Assembly (NCBI RefSeq): GCF_024606225.1
Contig: NZ_JAGRPU010000015.1
Location: 1 to 64,000, forward strand
Source: Endozoicomonas sp. ISHI1
GTDB taxonomy: Bacteria; Pseudomonadota; Gammaproteobacteria; Pseudomonadales; Endozoicomonadaceae
Direction of reading: 5' to 3'
DNA: 64,000 nucleotides
Below are positions 1 through 10,180 of this stretch, in pieces. The position numbers and the translations under genes were made by a program. Position 1 is the stretch's first letter; each line of letters starts with the position of its first letter. The notes beneath the pieces are model-generated. The model did no database searches. It was not told the DNA's origin and saw only the letters and a list, made by a program, of their open reading frames with translations.

Positions 1-3000
1 CTGGCGCAACGACCAGCAACAGCCTGACCGATACCATTCAGATTCAGAGTGCGGATGGCACAACGCATGATGTTGTTATCACCATTAACGGCTCTAACGA
101 TGGCCCGGTACTAAACGCCATTTCCGCCGCTTCTGCAACAGAAGGTGCCAGCCAGTTGACCACGGGAAGTATTACTTCCGCCGATGTCGATAAGGGCGAC
201 ACTGCAACTTACTCCACCACGGCGACAATTGCAGGGTTCGCATTGAATGCCGATGGCACTTACTCTTTCGACCCGGCCGATCCGGCTTACGATGGCTTGG
301 CTCTGGGCGATACGCAAAGAATCGTGATCCCGGTCACGGTGACTGACGGTAGTGGCGCTTCTGACACTAAAGCTTTGGTGGTGGCGGTTAGCGGTACCAA
401 CGACGCACCCGTGCTTGATCAGATACAGGCGCAAAGCGCGACGGAAGATGGCAGCCAACTTAGCGGGCGGGTCACTTCACAAGATCCGGATAACCATGCA
501 TCCGTCACTTATTCAATCGCTACTCCTGTGGATGGCTTCACACTCAACAGGGATGGTCAATATACTTTTGATCCGAGCCATGCCACTTACCAGTCCATTG
601 CGGCCGGTCAGGATAAAACAGTGACTATCCCCATTACGGTTACTGATCAACATGGAGCCACAGACACGCAAAATCTGGTCATTACTCTTCAGGGTCAATC
701 GGATGTTGCAGTGATTGCCGGAGCAGACTCCGGAAGCGTCACTGAGGATTCTTCATTACAAGTCACTGGTACCCTGAGTATCAGCGATAAAGATGCAGGG
801 CAGGATCACTTCCGGGCAGGTAACTTCACAGCAACCCATGGCAACTTACACCTTAATGCTAATGGTCACTGGACTTACAACCTGGATAACGCCCATGCCG
901 ACGTTCAGGCGCTGGGGGCTGGCGCAACGACCACCAACAGCGTGACCGATACGATCCGGATTCAGAGTGCGGATGGCACAACGCATAATATTGTTATCAC
1001 CATTAACGGTTCTAACGATGGCCCGGTGCTGAACGCCATTTCCGCTGCCTCTGCAATAGAAGGTGCCAGCCAGCCGACCACAGGAAGCATTGGTTCTGGC
1101 GATGTCGATACCGGCGACACTGCAACCTACTCCACCACAGCGACAGTGGCAGGATTTACGTTGAATGCCGATGGCACTTACTCTTTCGACCCGGCCGATC
1201 CGGTCTACGATGGCCTGGCTCAGGGCGATACGCAAAGAATCGTGATCCCGGTCACGGTGACTGACGGTAGTGGTGCTACTGATACTAAAGCCTTGGTGAT
1301 GGCGGTTAGCGGTACCAACGACGCACCCGTGCTTGATCAGATACAGGCACAAAGCGCGACAGAAAATGGCAGCCAACTTAGCGGGCAGGTCACTTCAAAA
1401 GACCCGGATAACCATGCATCCGTCGCTTATTCAATCACTACCCCGGTTGATGGATTCACGCTTAACAAGAATGGTCAATATACTTTTGATCCGGGCCATG
1501 CCGCGTACCAGTTCCTTGCGGCCGGTCAGGATAAAACGGTGACTATCCCCATTACGGTTACCGATCAACATGGTGCCACCGATACCCGGAATCTGGTTAT
1601 TACTGTACACGGTCAACCTAATGCTGCGGTGATTTCCGGAGCAGACTCCGGTAGCGTCACCGAGGATGCTTCATTACAGGCCACTGGTATCCTGAGTATC
1701 ACTGATAAGGATGCGGGGCAGGATCATTTCCAGTCGGGTAATTACAACGCGACCCATGGCTCCTTACACCTTAATGCTGATGGTCACTGGGCTTACAACC
1801 TGGATAACACCCATGCCGACGTTCAGGCACTGGGGGCTGGCGCAACGACCACCAACAGCCTGACCGATACAATCCGGATTCAGAGTGCGGATGGCACAAC
1901 GCATAATATTGTTATCACCATTAACGGTTCTAACGATGGCCCGGTACTGAACGCCATTTCCACCGCCTCTGCAACAGAGGGAGCCAGCCAGCTGATCACT
2001 GGCAGCATTACCTCCACCGATGTCGATACGGGCGACACCGCAAGCTACACCACCACAACGAAAGTGGCAGGGTTTACGTTGAATGCCGATGGCACTTACT
2101 CTTTCGACCCGGCCGATCCGGCCTACGATGGCTTGGCTCATGGCGATACGCAAAGAATCGTGATCCCGGTCACGGTGACTGACGGTAGTGGCGCTTCTGA
2201 TACCAAAGCCTTGATGATGGCGGTTAGTGGTACCAACGACGCACCAACAGTCTCTTCAACAGTCGTTTTGCCCGCAGGTACAGAAGATCAGTTGGTTACC
2301 CTACAGGCGTCAGACCTTCTGGCTCACGCGACTGATGTGGATCATCGTGCCCGACTTAGTATTCACAACCTGTCAGCAGACCATGGTCGGATTACTGATA
2401 ACCGTAACGGCACATACACCTTCACCCCGACTACAAATTACAACGGCCCGGTGCAATTTAGCTATGAAGTGCAGGACGAGCATCAAGCCTCTGTTGCCCA
2501 AACGGCTTCTATGAATCTGGCGGCTGTTGATCATCTTTCGATTATATCCGGAAATACTGTTGCCACCGTTGCTGAAGGTGACATTGGTGATATCAATAAT
2601 GTTAGAGGCATGCTCACTATTAGTGATGTTGATGTTGGTGATAATCCCGTTTTCCCGAATGTGTCGCCCACGGCAACGACCTATGGTCATTTCACCATGG
2701 TTAATGGCTTGTGGACCTATCTGCTTGACCAGAGCAAGGTGCAGGATCTAAACCCGTCTGCTGCGGATGCCAGCAAGCGCCAGGTCACAGACTCTTATAC
2801 ATTTACGGCCAGTGATGGCAATGCTCAAACCGTTAATATCACCATCACGGGTACTAATGATGCGCCCACGATTGCGACGGTTGCTCTAAGTGGTACTGAA
2901 GACATACCTTATACCTTCAGTGCCGGTGACTTTGGCTTTCAGGATGTGGACGCAGGTGCAGTTTTGGACCATCTCACCATCACCCGGCTGCCTGACGCCA

Positions 3001-5054
3001 ATGAGGGCAAACTCCAGTTAAATGGTGCAGATGTCACTGCCGGACAGAATATAGTGACCGGTGATATCCCCAACTTAGTATTCACCCCGGTCGCCAATTT
3101 TCACGGCGATGTGCATTTTGCTTATACCGTTAACGATGGTACGGCAGATTCAGCCGTTGCTACCGGCAACATCAGTGTTTCGAGTATTGTTGATGCCGCT
3201 GACATTTCGACAAGTGCCCCACCTGCAGGAGATGAAGATAAGGCCATCGCACTAAACCTGATTGTTGCATCACACGGTGATACCCCGGAAAGCATTACCC
3301 TCAAAGGTTTTTTAGCAGGTACTCAGTTTTCATCAGGTCATAGCGATGGTTCCGGTGGGTGGGTGGTAAATGCGGGCGATGTCTCATCATTGACTTTAAC
3401 ACCTCCGGTGAATTATCAGGGCTCCATGCCGTTATACGTCAGTGCAACGACAAGTGATGGCAGCCAATCTGTTACCTCTCCTCCCCAAGCTGTTTCGGTC
3501 ACGGCCAACCCGGTAACCGATGCAGCGTCAGTTGATTTAAATTTTACCGCTGAGCAAAAAGTTATGACCTTTGGCAATGCGGGAACCGGGGGGGTTTTGA
3601 ACCAGGGTCAGCTTGATACACCAGATCATATTACAAAGTTGGCCGTTGAGTTTGACGTTATCGGTAGTCAGCAAGTTGCCACAAGTGCTCATCATGGGGC
3701 TACGTTTCTAAGTTATGCCGTCCCCGCAGATCCAAATGAGTTTTTTGTCTGGAGACCAGATAACCTGACCCTTGGAATAGGCCACCATGAGTACGCTACC
3801 GGCATCGATACAACTGACGGAAATAGCCATCGCTACTCAATATTATGGGACTCAGTGACTGGTCACCTGGATCTTCTTGTCGATGGCCAAAGCGCGTATA
3901 GTCATGACAACGTCGCAACAGGGTATCAGATCCCGGGGCATGGCGTTTTTGCTCTTGCCCAGGATCAGGATCATTATGCAGAAGAGTCGGGGCCCGCTGC
4001 CACAGGGAACCATGGATTTAACCCTAATGATGCCTATCATGGTCAGATATTCAGCGCAGCGATGGCTGCTAATGTCGATGTTGACAAAACTCTGTTGGCT
4101 CATTCTCCCCTTGGCAAAGTTATATCAAAAAGTGCAGGCCTGGTTTTTGATATACAAGCAGATCAGGCTGGCACACCCGTCGATGTAACGGGTCACCATC
4201 AGTTGTCTCAGGCCGGAGCATTGACCGAACAGAAAGTATTAGTCGATACCAATATCGCTACTCCAAATAGCTCAGCACTATTGCATTTACAGCCAATGAT
4301 AACACCACCTGCTGATCCGCAAGACCATATCAGTAAGATTGAACTCACAGGTTTTGATGTCGGAACGGTATTAAGTGATGGCCGTGGTCACACTCATACT
4401 GTTAGCCGAATGACAGAACATATCGATGTTCAAAACTGGACGACCACCAGCGTGACAGCACAGTTACCCGGTGGGAATGCACAAAATATGGATATCCGGC
4501 TAGTCGTAACAACCACCGGTGCAGGAGGTGATGCTGTGAGTGAACATTCTGCACCGCTGATAATGGACCCGACTCAGCCCTTGCCAGCCCCCCCGATTTC
4601 GAACCATGATCAGGCTCCAGACATTAGAAGCTCTGACGTTACCGACCAACTTGATATACGGGCACATGAAGGTAGCCTTTCCGATAAAGAACCTCAAATC
4701 AATCTGGAGTCACTGCGTGATCAAAATCAACCCCATGCTCTGGCCTCAGGTGATATCGACAGAGCTCAGCTTGTAAATGCCGGGTTCGTCCTTAGCGGAG
4801 CTTCCGAAAATGAAGCCGGGGGCTCCTTACTGCGTCAGGTTGAGCAACATCTCAATGAAAAACAAAGCAAGAAGAGTGATGAACAAAGCGTTTCGAATGA
4901 GATAAAAGGCGAATCATCACCGTCGACTGATGAAAAGCTTTTGGCAAGCAGAACTGCAGATACTGACCATGGTGATGCAACCATAGGAAGCTCAGGCTCG
5001 CACATAGATAGTTTGGTACCAAAGCCCACTGATGACTCCTTACCACTGATTTAA
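1..5054 (+). CDS. Giant VCBS-repeat adhesin, type I secreted (5' partial)
   Basis: The reading frame is open from the first bases of the window, so the N-terminus lies outside. Roughly the first 1170 residues are tandem cadherin/VCBS-type modules, recognised by recurring SGTNDAP/NGSNDGP boundaries and DGTYSFDP or NGQYTFDP strands. A three-module block of 306 residues repeats with an exact 918-bp period. After about base 3530 comes a region resembling a LamG/concanavalin-like fold (WRPDNLTLGIGHH, DLLVDGQSAYSH), then a further beta-rich stretch and a hydrophilic Asp/Ser-rich tail. I see no RTX GGxGxD nonapeptides, so the secretion signal must lie in the tail or be atypical. The transporter genes follow 74 bases downstream, so the protein is probably exported by them as a surface or biofilm adhesin. 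The family is clear; the ligand is unknown. Confidence 0.9.
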   Translation, partial: GATTSNSLTDTIQIQSADGTTHDVVITINGSNDGPVLNAISAASATEGASQLTTGSITSADVDKGDTATYSTTATIAGFALNADGTYSFDPADPAYDGLALGDTQRIVIPVTVTDGSGASDTKALVVAVSGTNDAPVLDQIQAQSATEDGSQLSGRVTSQDPDNHASVTYSIATPVDGFTLNRDGQYTFDPSHATYQSIAAGQDKTVTIPITVTDQHGATDTQNLVITLQGQSDVAVIAGADSGSVTEDSSLQVTGTLSISDKDAGQDHFRAGNFTATHGNLHLNANGHWTYNLDNAHADVQALGAGATTTNSVTDTIRIQSADGTTHNIVITINGSNDGPVLNAISAASAIEGASQPTTGSIGSGDVDTGDTATYSTTATVAGFTLNADGTYSFDPADPVYDGLAQGDTQRIVIPVTVTDGSGATDTKALVMAVSGTNDAPVLDQIQAQSATENGSQLSGQVTSKDPDNHASVAYSITTPVDGFTLNKNGQYTFDPGHAAYQFLAAGQDKTVTIPITVTDQHGATDTRNLVITVHGQPNAAVISGADSGSVTEDASLQATGILSITDKDAGQDHFQSGNYNATHGSLHLNADGHWAYNLDNTHADVQALGAGATTTNSLTDTIRIQSADGTTHNIVITINGSNDGPVLNAISTASATEGASQLITGSITSTDVDTGDTASYTTTTKVAGFTLNADGTYSFDPADPAYDGLAHGDTQRIVIPVTVTDGSGASDTKALMMAVSGTNDAPTVSSTVVLPAGTEDQLVTLQASDLLAHATDVDHRARLSIHNLSADHGRITDNRNGTYTFTPTTNYNGPVQFSYEVQDEHQASVAQTASMNLAAVDHLSIISGNTVATVAEGDIGDINNVRGMLTISDVDVGDNPVFPNVSPTATTYGHFTMVNGLWTYLLDQSKVQDLNPSAADASKRQVTDSYTFTASDGNAQTVNITITGTNDAPTIATVALSGTEDIPYTFSAGDFGFQDVDAGAVLDHLTITRLPDANEGKLQLNGADVTAGQNIVTGDIPNLVFTPVANFHGDVHFAYTVNDGTADSAVATGNISVSSIVDAADISTSAPPAGDEDKAIALNLIVASHGDTPESITLKGFLAGTQFSSGHSDGSGGWVVNAGDVSSLTLTPPVNYQGSMPLYVSATTSDGSQSVTSPPQAVSVTANPVTDAASVDLNFTAEQKVMTFGNAGTGGVLNQGQLDTPDHITKLAVEFDVIGSQQVATSAHHGATFLSYAVPADPNEFFVWRPDNLTLGIGHHEYATGIDTTDGNSHRYSILWDSVTGHLDLLVDGQSAYSHDNVATGYQIPGHGVFALAQDQDHYAEESGPAATGNHGFNPNDAYHGQIFSAAMAANVDVDKTLLAHSPLGKVISKSAGLVFDIQADQAGTPVDVTGHHQLSQAGALTEQKVLVDTNIATPNSSALLHLQPMITPPADPQDHISKIELTGFDVGTVLSDGRGHTHTVSRMTEHIDVQNWTTTSVTAQLPGGNAQNMDIRLVVTTTGAGGDAVSEHSAPLIMDPTQPLPAPPISNHDQAPDIRSSDVTDQLDIRAHEGSLSDKEPQINLESLRDQNQPHALASGDIDRAQLVNAGFVLSGASENEAGGSLLRQVEQHLNEKQSKKSDEQSVSNEIKGESSPSTDEKLLASRTADTDHGDATIGSSGSHIDSLVPKPTDDSLPLI

Positions 5055-5128
5055 CGGCACAACTGACAATCGTTGCAGACGTTGATCGCAGATAAGAACA
5101 GTTCCCACACTCAAACTTTGGAGAATAA

Positions 5129-7312
5129 ATGGCAGATCAGAACAGCAATGTGGTCACTGATCGATGGGATACGGGATCTCCGGAGCCGACACACTTTGAT
5201 GCCTTGCTCGACAGTTTGGTTATCGTGACCAAGTTATATGATAGACCAAGTACGGTGACTGCCTTGAGCGCTGGCTTGCCTTTGATTGAGAATAAGCTCA
5301 CCCCCGCCCTGCTGCCACGGGCGGCAGAGCGGGCCAGTTTATCTGCGCGCTTATTAAATCGCGAACTCGATGCAATACTTCCCGAAGTCTTGCCTGCTAT
5401 TTTGTTGCTTCATAATGGCAATGCCTGTGTGCTGACCAAGCTCGACATTACAGCGAATAAGGCCACAATTATTCGCCCGGAAGCTGGCTTTGGTATGTCT
5501 GAAATGGACCTTGATGATCTGCGTGTGTTGTACACCGGCTTCAGTTTTTTCATTAAACGTGATTACAAGTTTGATAAAGACCGTCGTCTGATGACCGGTG
5601 AAGCAGGCAAGCATTGGTTTTGGGACACCTTGCGATTGTCTTTCCCAATTTATCGTGATGTGCTCATTGCTTCTGTTGTTATTAATTTATTTGTACTCTC
5701 TACCCCCTTTTATGTCCGAAATATTTATGATCGGGTCGTCCCTAACTCAGCCTTTGATACCTTATGGGCATTTTCAATTGGGATAGCCATTATTTTTTCC
5801 TTCGATCTTTTGCTTAAATTGATCCGAACCTTTTTCCTGGATGTTGCGGGAAGGAAGTCGGACGTCATTCTTTCTTCCAGGATTTTTGCTCATGTTCAGG
5901 CTTTGAAATTAGAACACCGACCCAGATCAGTGGGTTCATTTGCTAAAAGGGTGAGCGAATTTGAGAGTATTCGAGATTTTATCACTTCTGCAACACTGAC
6001 TACATTGGTTGATATACCTTTTGTAATTATTTTCCTGATCGCCATTTATATATTCAGTGGCTACCTCGCTATTGTTCCGGTGGTTTCAATTTTTATTATT
6101 TTAGTCATCACTCTGTTGATCCGCCGACCTGTTGATGAGGCTATCTCCCATAGCTATGGTGCATCCGCGCTAAAGAATGGTTTGCTGATTGAGACCCTTA
6201 ATGGCCTGGAAACTGTTAAAAGTAACCGAATGGAGGGGTTAAATCAGCGAAAGTGGGAACAGAATGTTGGCGAAGCTTCATACTGGAGCAACCGTTCCCG
6301 GCTTTATTCAACGTTTGGTACAAGCACGTCTGGCTTTATCCAGCAAATGACGACAGTTGCCTTACTTATTGTGGGTGTCTATGAAATTGCGAACCATGAC
6401 CTGACCATGGGCGGGTTGATTGCAGTAAGCATGTTAACAGGGCGTGTAATTTCTCCAATGACGCAGGTAGCAGGCTTAATCGCACGATGGGGACAAACCA
6501 AAGAAGCATACAACGGCATTGCCGGTATTATGGCAATGCCTGTCGAGCGCGAAGATGAAAAACAGTACCTTCAGTGTGACCTTACTGAGGGCCATTTTCA
6601 GCTTGAAAATGTTTCGTTAACGTTTCCTGAGCATACCGTTCCTGTGATCAAATCGGTGTCAATAAATATTCCCGCAGGAAGTCGATTGGCGGTAATCGGT
6701 CGTATTGGCTGTGGAAAAACCACTCTGCTCAGGCTTTTAATGGGACTTTATACGCCTACCGAAGGTGTCATTAAGCTTGATGGTATCGATATTCGTCAGC
6801 TTGATCCAAGTGACCTGCGCAAAATGACAGGCTGTGTTGAGCAGCAACCTACCCTATTCTCTGGAACGATTCGTGACAACATCGCCACGGGTACACCCTA
6901 CGCTACCGACGCACAGATTCTTAAAGCCGCTGAGATGGCGGGCGTCGTCGAATTTACAGCAACTCACCCGGAGGGCTTGAACCGGGAGTGCGGTGAGCAA
7001 GGCAGAATGCTTTCCGGAGGACAACGACAGTGCGTGGCTCTCGCTCGCGCTTTGCTCCGAGATCCAAAAATTCTGATCTTTGACGAGCCAACCAGCGCAC
7101 TTGATCAAGACTCGGAAAGGAAACTTATACAGCGCCTTAACCGGCTGGCACCTGATAAAACCATCATTGTTTTTACACAACGGCTTGCCATATTGAGTTT
7201 ACTCGATTCCATCGCAGTTATGGATGATGGCGAGATACTGATGAAAGGCACGAAACAAGAAATTCTTGATCAGCTTGCGGGTGAGCCTCCCGGCCAGAAG
7301 AGAGCTGTATGA
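5129..7312 (+). CDS. Type I secretion ABC transporter (LapB/RtxB-like), inner membrane
   Basis: This 727-residue protein has the layout of a type I secretion permease-ATPase. It begins with a C39-peptidase-like domain (about residues 15-130) that lacks the catalytic Cys and so should dock substrate rather than cleave it. A membrane domain (about 155-430) and a C-terminal nucleotide-binding domain follow. Visible ATPase motifs are Walker A GRIGCGKT near residue 524, LSGGQ near 628 and Walker B ILIFDEPTSALD near 649. The H-loop reads FTQR, with Gln684 where His is usual. The start has a good ribosome site (GGAG, 7 bases upstream). The stop overlaps the next gene's start as ATGA, showing translational coupling. 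It probably exports the upstream adhesin. Confidence 0.93.
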   Translation: MADQNSNVVTDRWDTGSPEPTHFDALLDSLVIVTKLYDRPSTVTALSAGLPLIENKLTPALLPRAAERASLSARLLNRELDAILPEVLPAILLLHNGNACVLTKLDITANKATIIRPEAGFGMSEMDLDDLRVLYTGFSFFIKRDYKFDKDRRLMTGEAGKHWFWDTLRLSFPIYRDVLIASVVINLFVLSTPFYVRNIYDRVVPNSAFDTLWAFSIGIAIIFSFDLLLKLIRTFFLDVAGRKSDVILSSRIFAHVQALKLEHRPRSVGSFAKRVSEFESIRDFITSATLTTLVDIPFVIIFLIAIYIFSGYLAIVPVVSIFIILVITLLIRRPVDEAISHSYGASALKNGLLIETLNGLETVKSNRMEGLNQRKWEQNVGEASYWSNRSRLYSTFGTSTSGFIQQMTTVALLIVGVYEIANHDLTMGGLIAVSMLTGRVISPMTQVAGLIARWGQTKEAYNGIAGIMAMPVEREDEKQYLQCDLTEGHFQLENVSLTFPEHTVPVIKSVSINIPAGSRLAVIGRIGCGKTTLLRLLMGLYTPTEGVIKLDGIDIRQLDPSDLRKMTGCVEQQPTLFSGTIRDNIATGTPYATDAQILKAAEMAGVVEFTATHPEGLNRECGEQGRMLSGGQRQCVALARALLRDPKILIFDEPTSALDQDSERKLIQRLNRLAPDKTIIVFTQRLAILSLLDSIAVMDDGEILMKGTKQEILDQLAGEPPGQKRAV

Positions 7313-8634
7313 GTTTATCAAGGCTAAAAGGCAAATCATTCACTCAAGCCGATCTCGATTTTATTACGGACGCCTCCCAAGGCGAGTTAATGCGGACACC
7401 GTCTGCAGCCAGAGTGACGCTCTGGATATTGTTTGCCATGGTGTTGTTTTTGCTCCTTTGGGCCTATTTCGCCAACATCAATGAGATCGTTCGCGGCCAG
7501 GGTAAAGCGATCCCGATTAGCCGTACACAAGTCATTCAAAACCTCGAAGGCGGTACAATTAAAGCAATCCACGTGCGTGAAGGACAGTCTGTTATGCAGG
7601 GGGAGTTGCTCATGGAGCTTGATCCAACGGTAGCGAGTGGTTCATTGACACAATCGGTCGTGGAGACTTCATCGTTGCTTGCAGAAGAAACTCGCCTTGC
7701 GGCAGAAGTCGCAGGCACTCGCCCTGAATTCGCCCCTGAACAAGTTGCCACCCACAACACTTTTATCGACACGCAGTTAAAGCTTTATAAAGTGAGACAG
7801 GATGAGCTTCATATGCAGCTTGATAATATCTATCTGAAAACAAGTAAGGCTCGCCAGGAACTTGTCTCAGCTCAACAGCAGGCGGAAGACCAGCAGCGCC
7901 AGGTTGATTTGATCCGGCAGCAGCTCAAAATGAACGAGCCCTTACTTAAAATGGGTGCGGTGTCTGAGTCTGCTGTGATTGATATTAAACAACGACTCAG
8001 TCAAGCACAATCAGAGGTTAATAAAACAAACAATCAGATCCCAAAGCTGAAAGCAGAGATTCAGCGTCTCAAGAAAGAAGAAGGCAGTACTTTGTCAGGC
8101 TTCCGGGCAGAAGCTCAGGAACAGCTATCTGAAGTACGAACGCGTCTTGGTATTGCCCGTGGTAAAAAAACCGTCAATGAGGCAAGCGTTCAAAACACCG
8201 AACTGCATTCGCCGGTTGATGGGGTGATTCAAAAATTGTATGTCACAACGATTGGCGGTGTCGCAAAGCCAGGGGCTGAGCTTATTGATATTGTGCCAGT
8301 GGATGATGAGCTAATGGTTGAGGTCAAGGTAAAACCGAAAGATATTGGTTTTGTGCAGCACGGCCAGCATGCAAAAGTGAAAATTTCGGCGTTTGATTTT
8401 GCGGTTTATGGTGGTCTCGATGGCAGAGTACAGACCATTTCCGCTGACTCAATTACTGACCAGCATGGCAATAGTTATTACATAGTCAAAGTCAGAGTCG
8501 AAAAAGCATACTTTGGAGAGGGTAACAGCCACCTGAATATCATTCCTGGCATGCAAGCAACTGTCGACATTAGCGTAGCAGAACGCAGCGTATTGCAGTA
8601 CATCATGAAGCCACTATTGAGAGCTTTACAGTGA
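7309..8634 (+). CDS. HlyD-family periplasmic adaptor of type I secretion
   Basis: This 441-residue membrane fusion protein has a short cytoplasmic N-terminus, one membrane helix (about residues 38-57, TLWILFAMVLFLLLWAYF) and the lipoyl half-motif EGGTIKAIHVREGQSV. A long alpha-hairpin rich in Gln, Lys and Glu follows (about 145-290), then the closing lipoyl/beta-barrel part (LHSPVDGVIQKL, GAELIDIVP). Its length and order match the HlyD/LapC family, which links the inner-membrane ABC exporter to a TolC channel. It overlaps the ABC gene by four bases and is followed at short distance by the outer-membrane gene, so the three form one operon. Confidence 0.95.
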   Translation: MSLSRLKGKSFTQADLDFITDASQGELMRTPSAARVTLWILFAMVLFLLLWAYFANINEIVRGQGKAIPISRTQVIQNLEGGTIKAIHVREGQSVMQGELLMELDPTVASGSLTQSVVETSSLLAEETRLAAEVAGTRPEFAPEQVATHNTFIDTQLKLYKVRQDELHMQLDNIYLKTSKARQELVSAQQQAEDQQRQVDLIRQQLKMNEPLLKMGAVSESAVIDIKQRLSQAQSEVNKTNNQIPKLKAEIQRLKKEEGSTLSGFRAEAQEQLSEVRTRLGIARGKKTVNEASVQNTELHSPVDGVIQKLYVTTIGGVAKPGAELIDIVPVDDELMVEVKVKPKDIGFVQHGQHAKVKISAFDFAVYGGLDGRVQTISADSITDQHGNSYYIVKVRVEKAYFGEGNSHLNIIPGMQATVDISVAERSVLQYIMKPLLRALQ

Positions 8635-8685
8635 TGACCATCTAACGCAGTGGCGATTATATGTTTATATTCGGAGCTGATAACA

Positions 8686-10020
8686 ATGAAGCCAACATTA
8701 CGCACCACGCTTATCGTTCTTGGTATGTTCTGGTGGAACAACACTTGTGCACAAAGCCTGGAGCAAACGGTTAATGATGCCATACAGACCAATCCGGATA
8801 TGGCTGCAACGTTACAGGCTTACTACGCATCGCAGGCTGAACTTGACATTGCCGAGGGCAGGTTCCTGCCAAGTATTGATTTGAGTGCTGATGGTGGGCG
8901 GGAAGATCTGGACCGGGCTAATGTTGGAGAAACCGATCAAACTCGCAAGCAGGCCAGACTGAAATTCTCACTCCCGCTGTTTCGTGGCTTTGCCAATACC
9001 AGTGAATACTCGCGCGCTGACTTCAACATGCGGGCTCATTATTATCAGACACTGGCACAGGCTGAATCACTCGCTTTACAGGTGGCGCAAGCCTATACCA
9101 ATGTAATGAATGCTCAAGAGGTGCTGCGTTTGTCGCAAGAAAACCTGAAGCAACATCTCGAAACTTACGATATGGTGGCTGCACGCAAGCGACAGGGCAT
9201 ATCCGATAAATCCGACCTTACACAAATTAAAGGTCGCATTGCCAGAGTCAGAGCTAATTTACTTGCAGCCCACAACAACCTGTCCGATGCAGAAACCTTA
9301 TACAAGCAGCTCACTGGTAACCAACCTGGCAACTTTATCCGTCCAGAGGTTAATCAGTCTTACTTACCTGAAAGCCATGATCGAGCCGTTGAATTAGCAC
9401 TTCAGAATAATCAGCTGCTCATCGCCAGCAAACTTGATGTGAATGCTTCAGCAGCCAATGTCAAGGGGGTTCGTTCTGAAAACTATCCCAGCTTTGACTT
9501 AGTCGCAGATCGTAGTTGGAAAGATAATGTGTCTGGTTTTGATGGTCGGGAAGACGAATGGCGAATGCTTGTAGAAATGAACTGGAACCTCTACTCCGGG
9601 GGACAAAGCAGCTCTCGTTATCGTCGTGCTCTTTACCGGGAGGAAGCCTCTCGGATGCTTTCGAATAGGGTTTATCGAGAGGTGCAGGCCAATGCGCAGT
9701 CATCGTGGGACGCTTTCGAAACACTGAAGCAATCACGCGTCCATTTGCGTGATTATGTTGAGCAATCTAAAGAGAGTGTGAAGTTATATCTGGCGCAGTT
9801 TAAGGCTGGTCAGCGCACTTTATTGGATTTACTTGATACTCAGAACGAGCTGTTTGAAGCACGCAAGCGATACCTCGCTGCTGATTATCATTACATTTAT
9901 GCCCAATACCGTGTCCTTGCGAGCATAAGCAATATCCTGAGCGCGATGCGAATCAATACTATGCTGCCACTTTTGCAAAAAGGGCCACGAAAAACAATTC
10001 CACAAGTAGATGAAACGTGA
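8686..10020 (+). CDS. TolC-family outer-membrane channel of type I secretion
   Basis: I chose ATG 8686 over the upstream GTG at 8650 because it has GGAG 10 bases before it and opens directly into a signal peptide (KPTLRTTLIVLGMFWW, cleavage near CAQS). The mature protein carries the two outer-membrane efflux protein repeats of the TolC fold. These are long amphipathic helices with motifs such as LSLQ/ALQVAQAYTNVMNAQE and the C-terminal TLLDLLDTQNELFEARKRYL, typical of LapE/TolC partners. At 444 residues it has the usual length. It completes a full type I system: adhesin, ABC transporter, adaptor, outer-membrane channel. Confidence 0.93.
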   Translation: MKPTLRTTLIVLGMFWWNNTCAQSLEQTVNDAIQTNPDMAATLQAYYASQAELDIAEGRFLPSIDLSADGGREDLDRANVGETDQTRKQARLKFSLPLFRGFANTSEYSRADFNMRAHYYQTLAQAESLALQVAQAYTNVMNAQEVLRLSQENLKQHLETYDMVAARKRQGISDKSDLTQIKGRIARVRANLLAAHNNLSDAETLYKQLTGNQPGNFIRPEVNQSYLPESHDRAVELALQNNQLLIASKLDVNASAANVKGVRSENYPSFDLVADRSWKDNVSGFDGREDEWRMLVEMNWNLYSGGQSSSRYRRALYREEASRMLSNRVYREVQANAQSSWDAFETLKQSRVHLRDYVEQSKESVKLYLAQFKAGQRTLLDLLDTQNELFEARKRYLAADYHYIYAQYRVLASISNILSAMRINTMLPLLQKGPRKTIPQVDET

Positions 10021-10180
10021 AGGAACTTGTTATTGCCAGGCTGCTGAGGCCCGGCATCCTTTTCTGGATTAAGCGAGAGCGGCTGCCAGGCATGCTGCCT
10101 GATGGCCAGTAGGCCCAGTGTCACCAGAGATTCTGTGAGAGTGGAGGTTTGTTCTGGCAGACGGTAGGCAGCCACTTCCC

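Noticed and set aside
846-1376. Repeated Cys/Arg-rich minus-strand frames opposite the adhesin (also 111-458 and 1764-2153)
   Set aside because: They recur only because the VCBS coding repeats recur; no independent coding signal.
9897-10175. Minus-strand frame overlapping the end of the TolC-like gene, with a phrase WQPLSLNPEKD that recalls IS3 tails
   Set aside because: The similarity is limited to a few residues and most of the frame is antisense to the outer-membrane gene; too weak to call.
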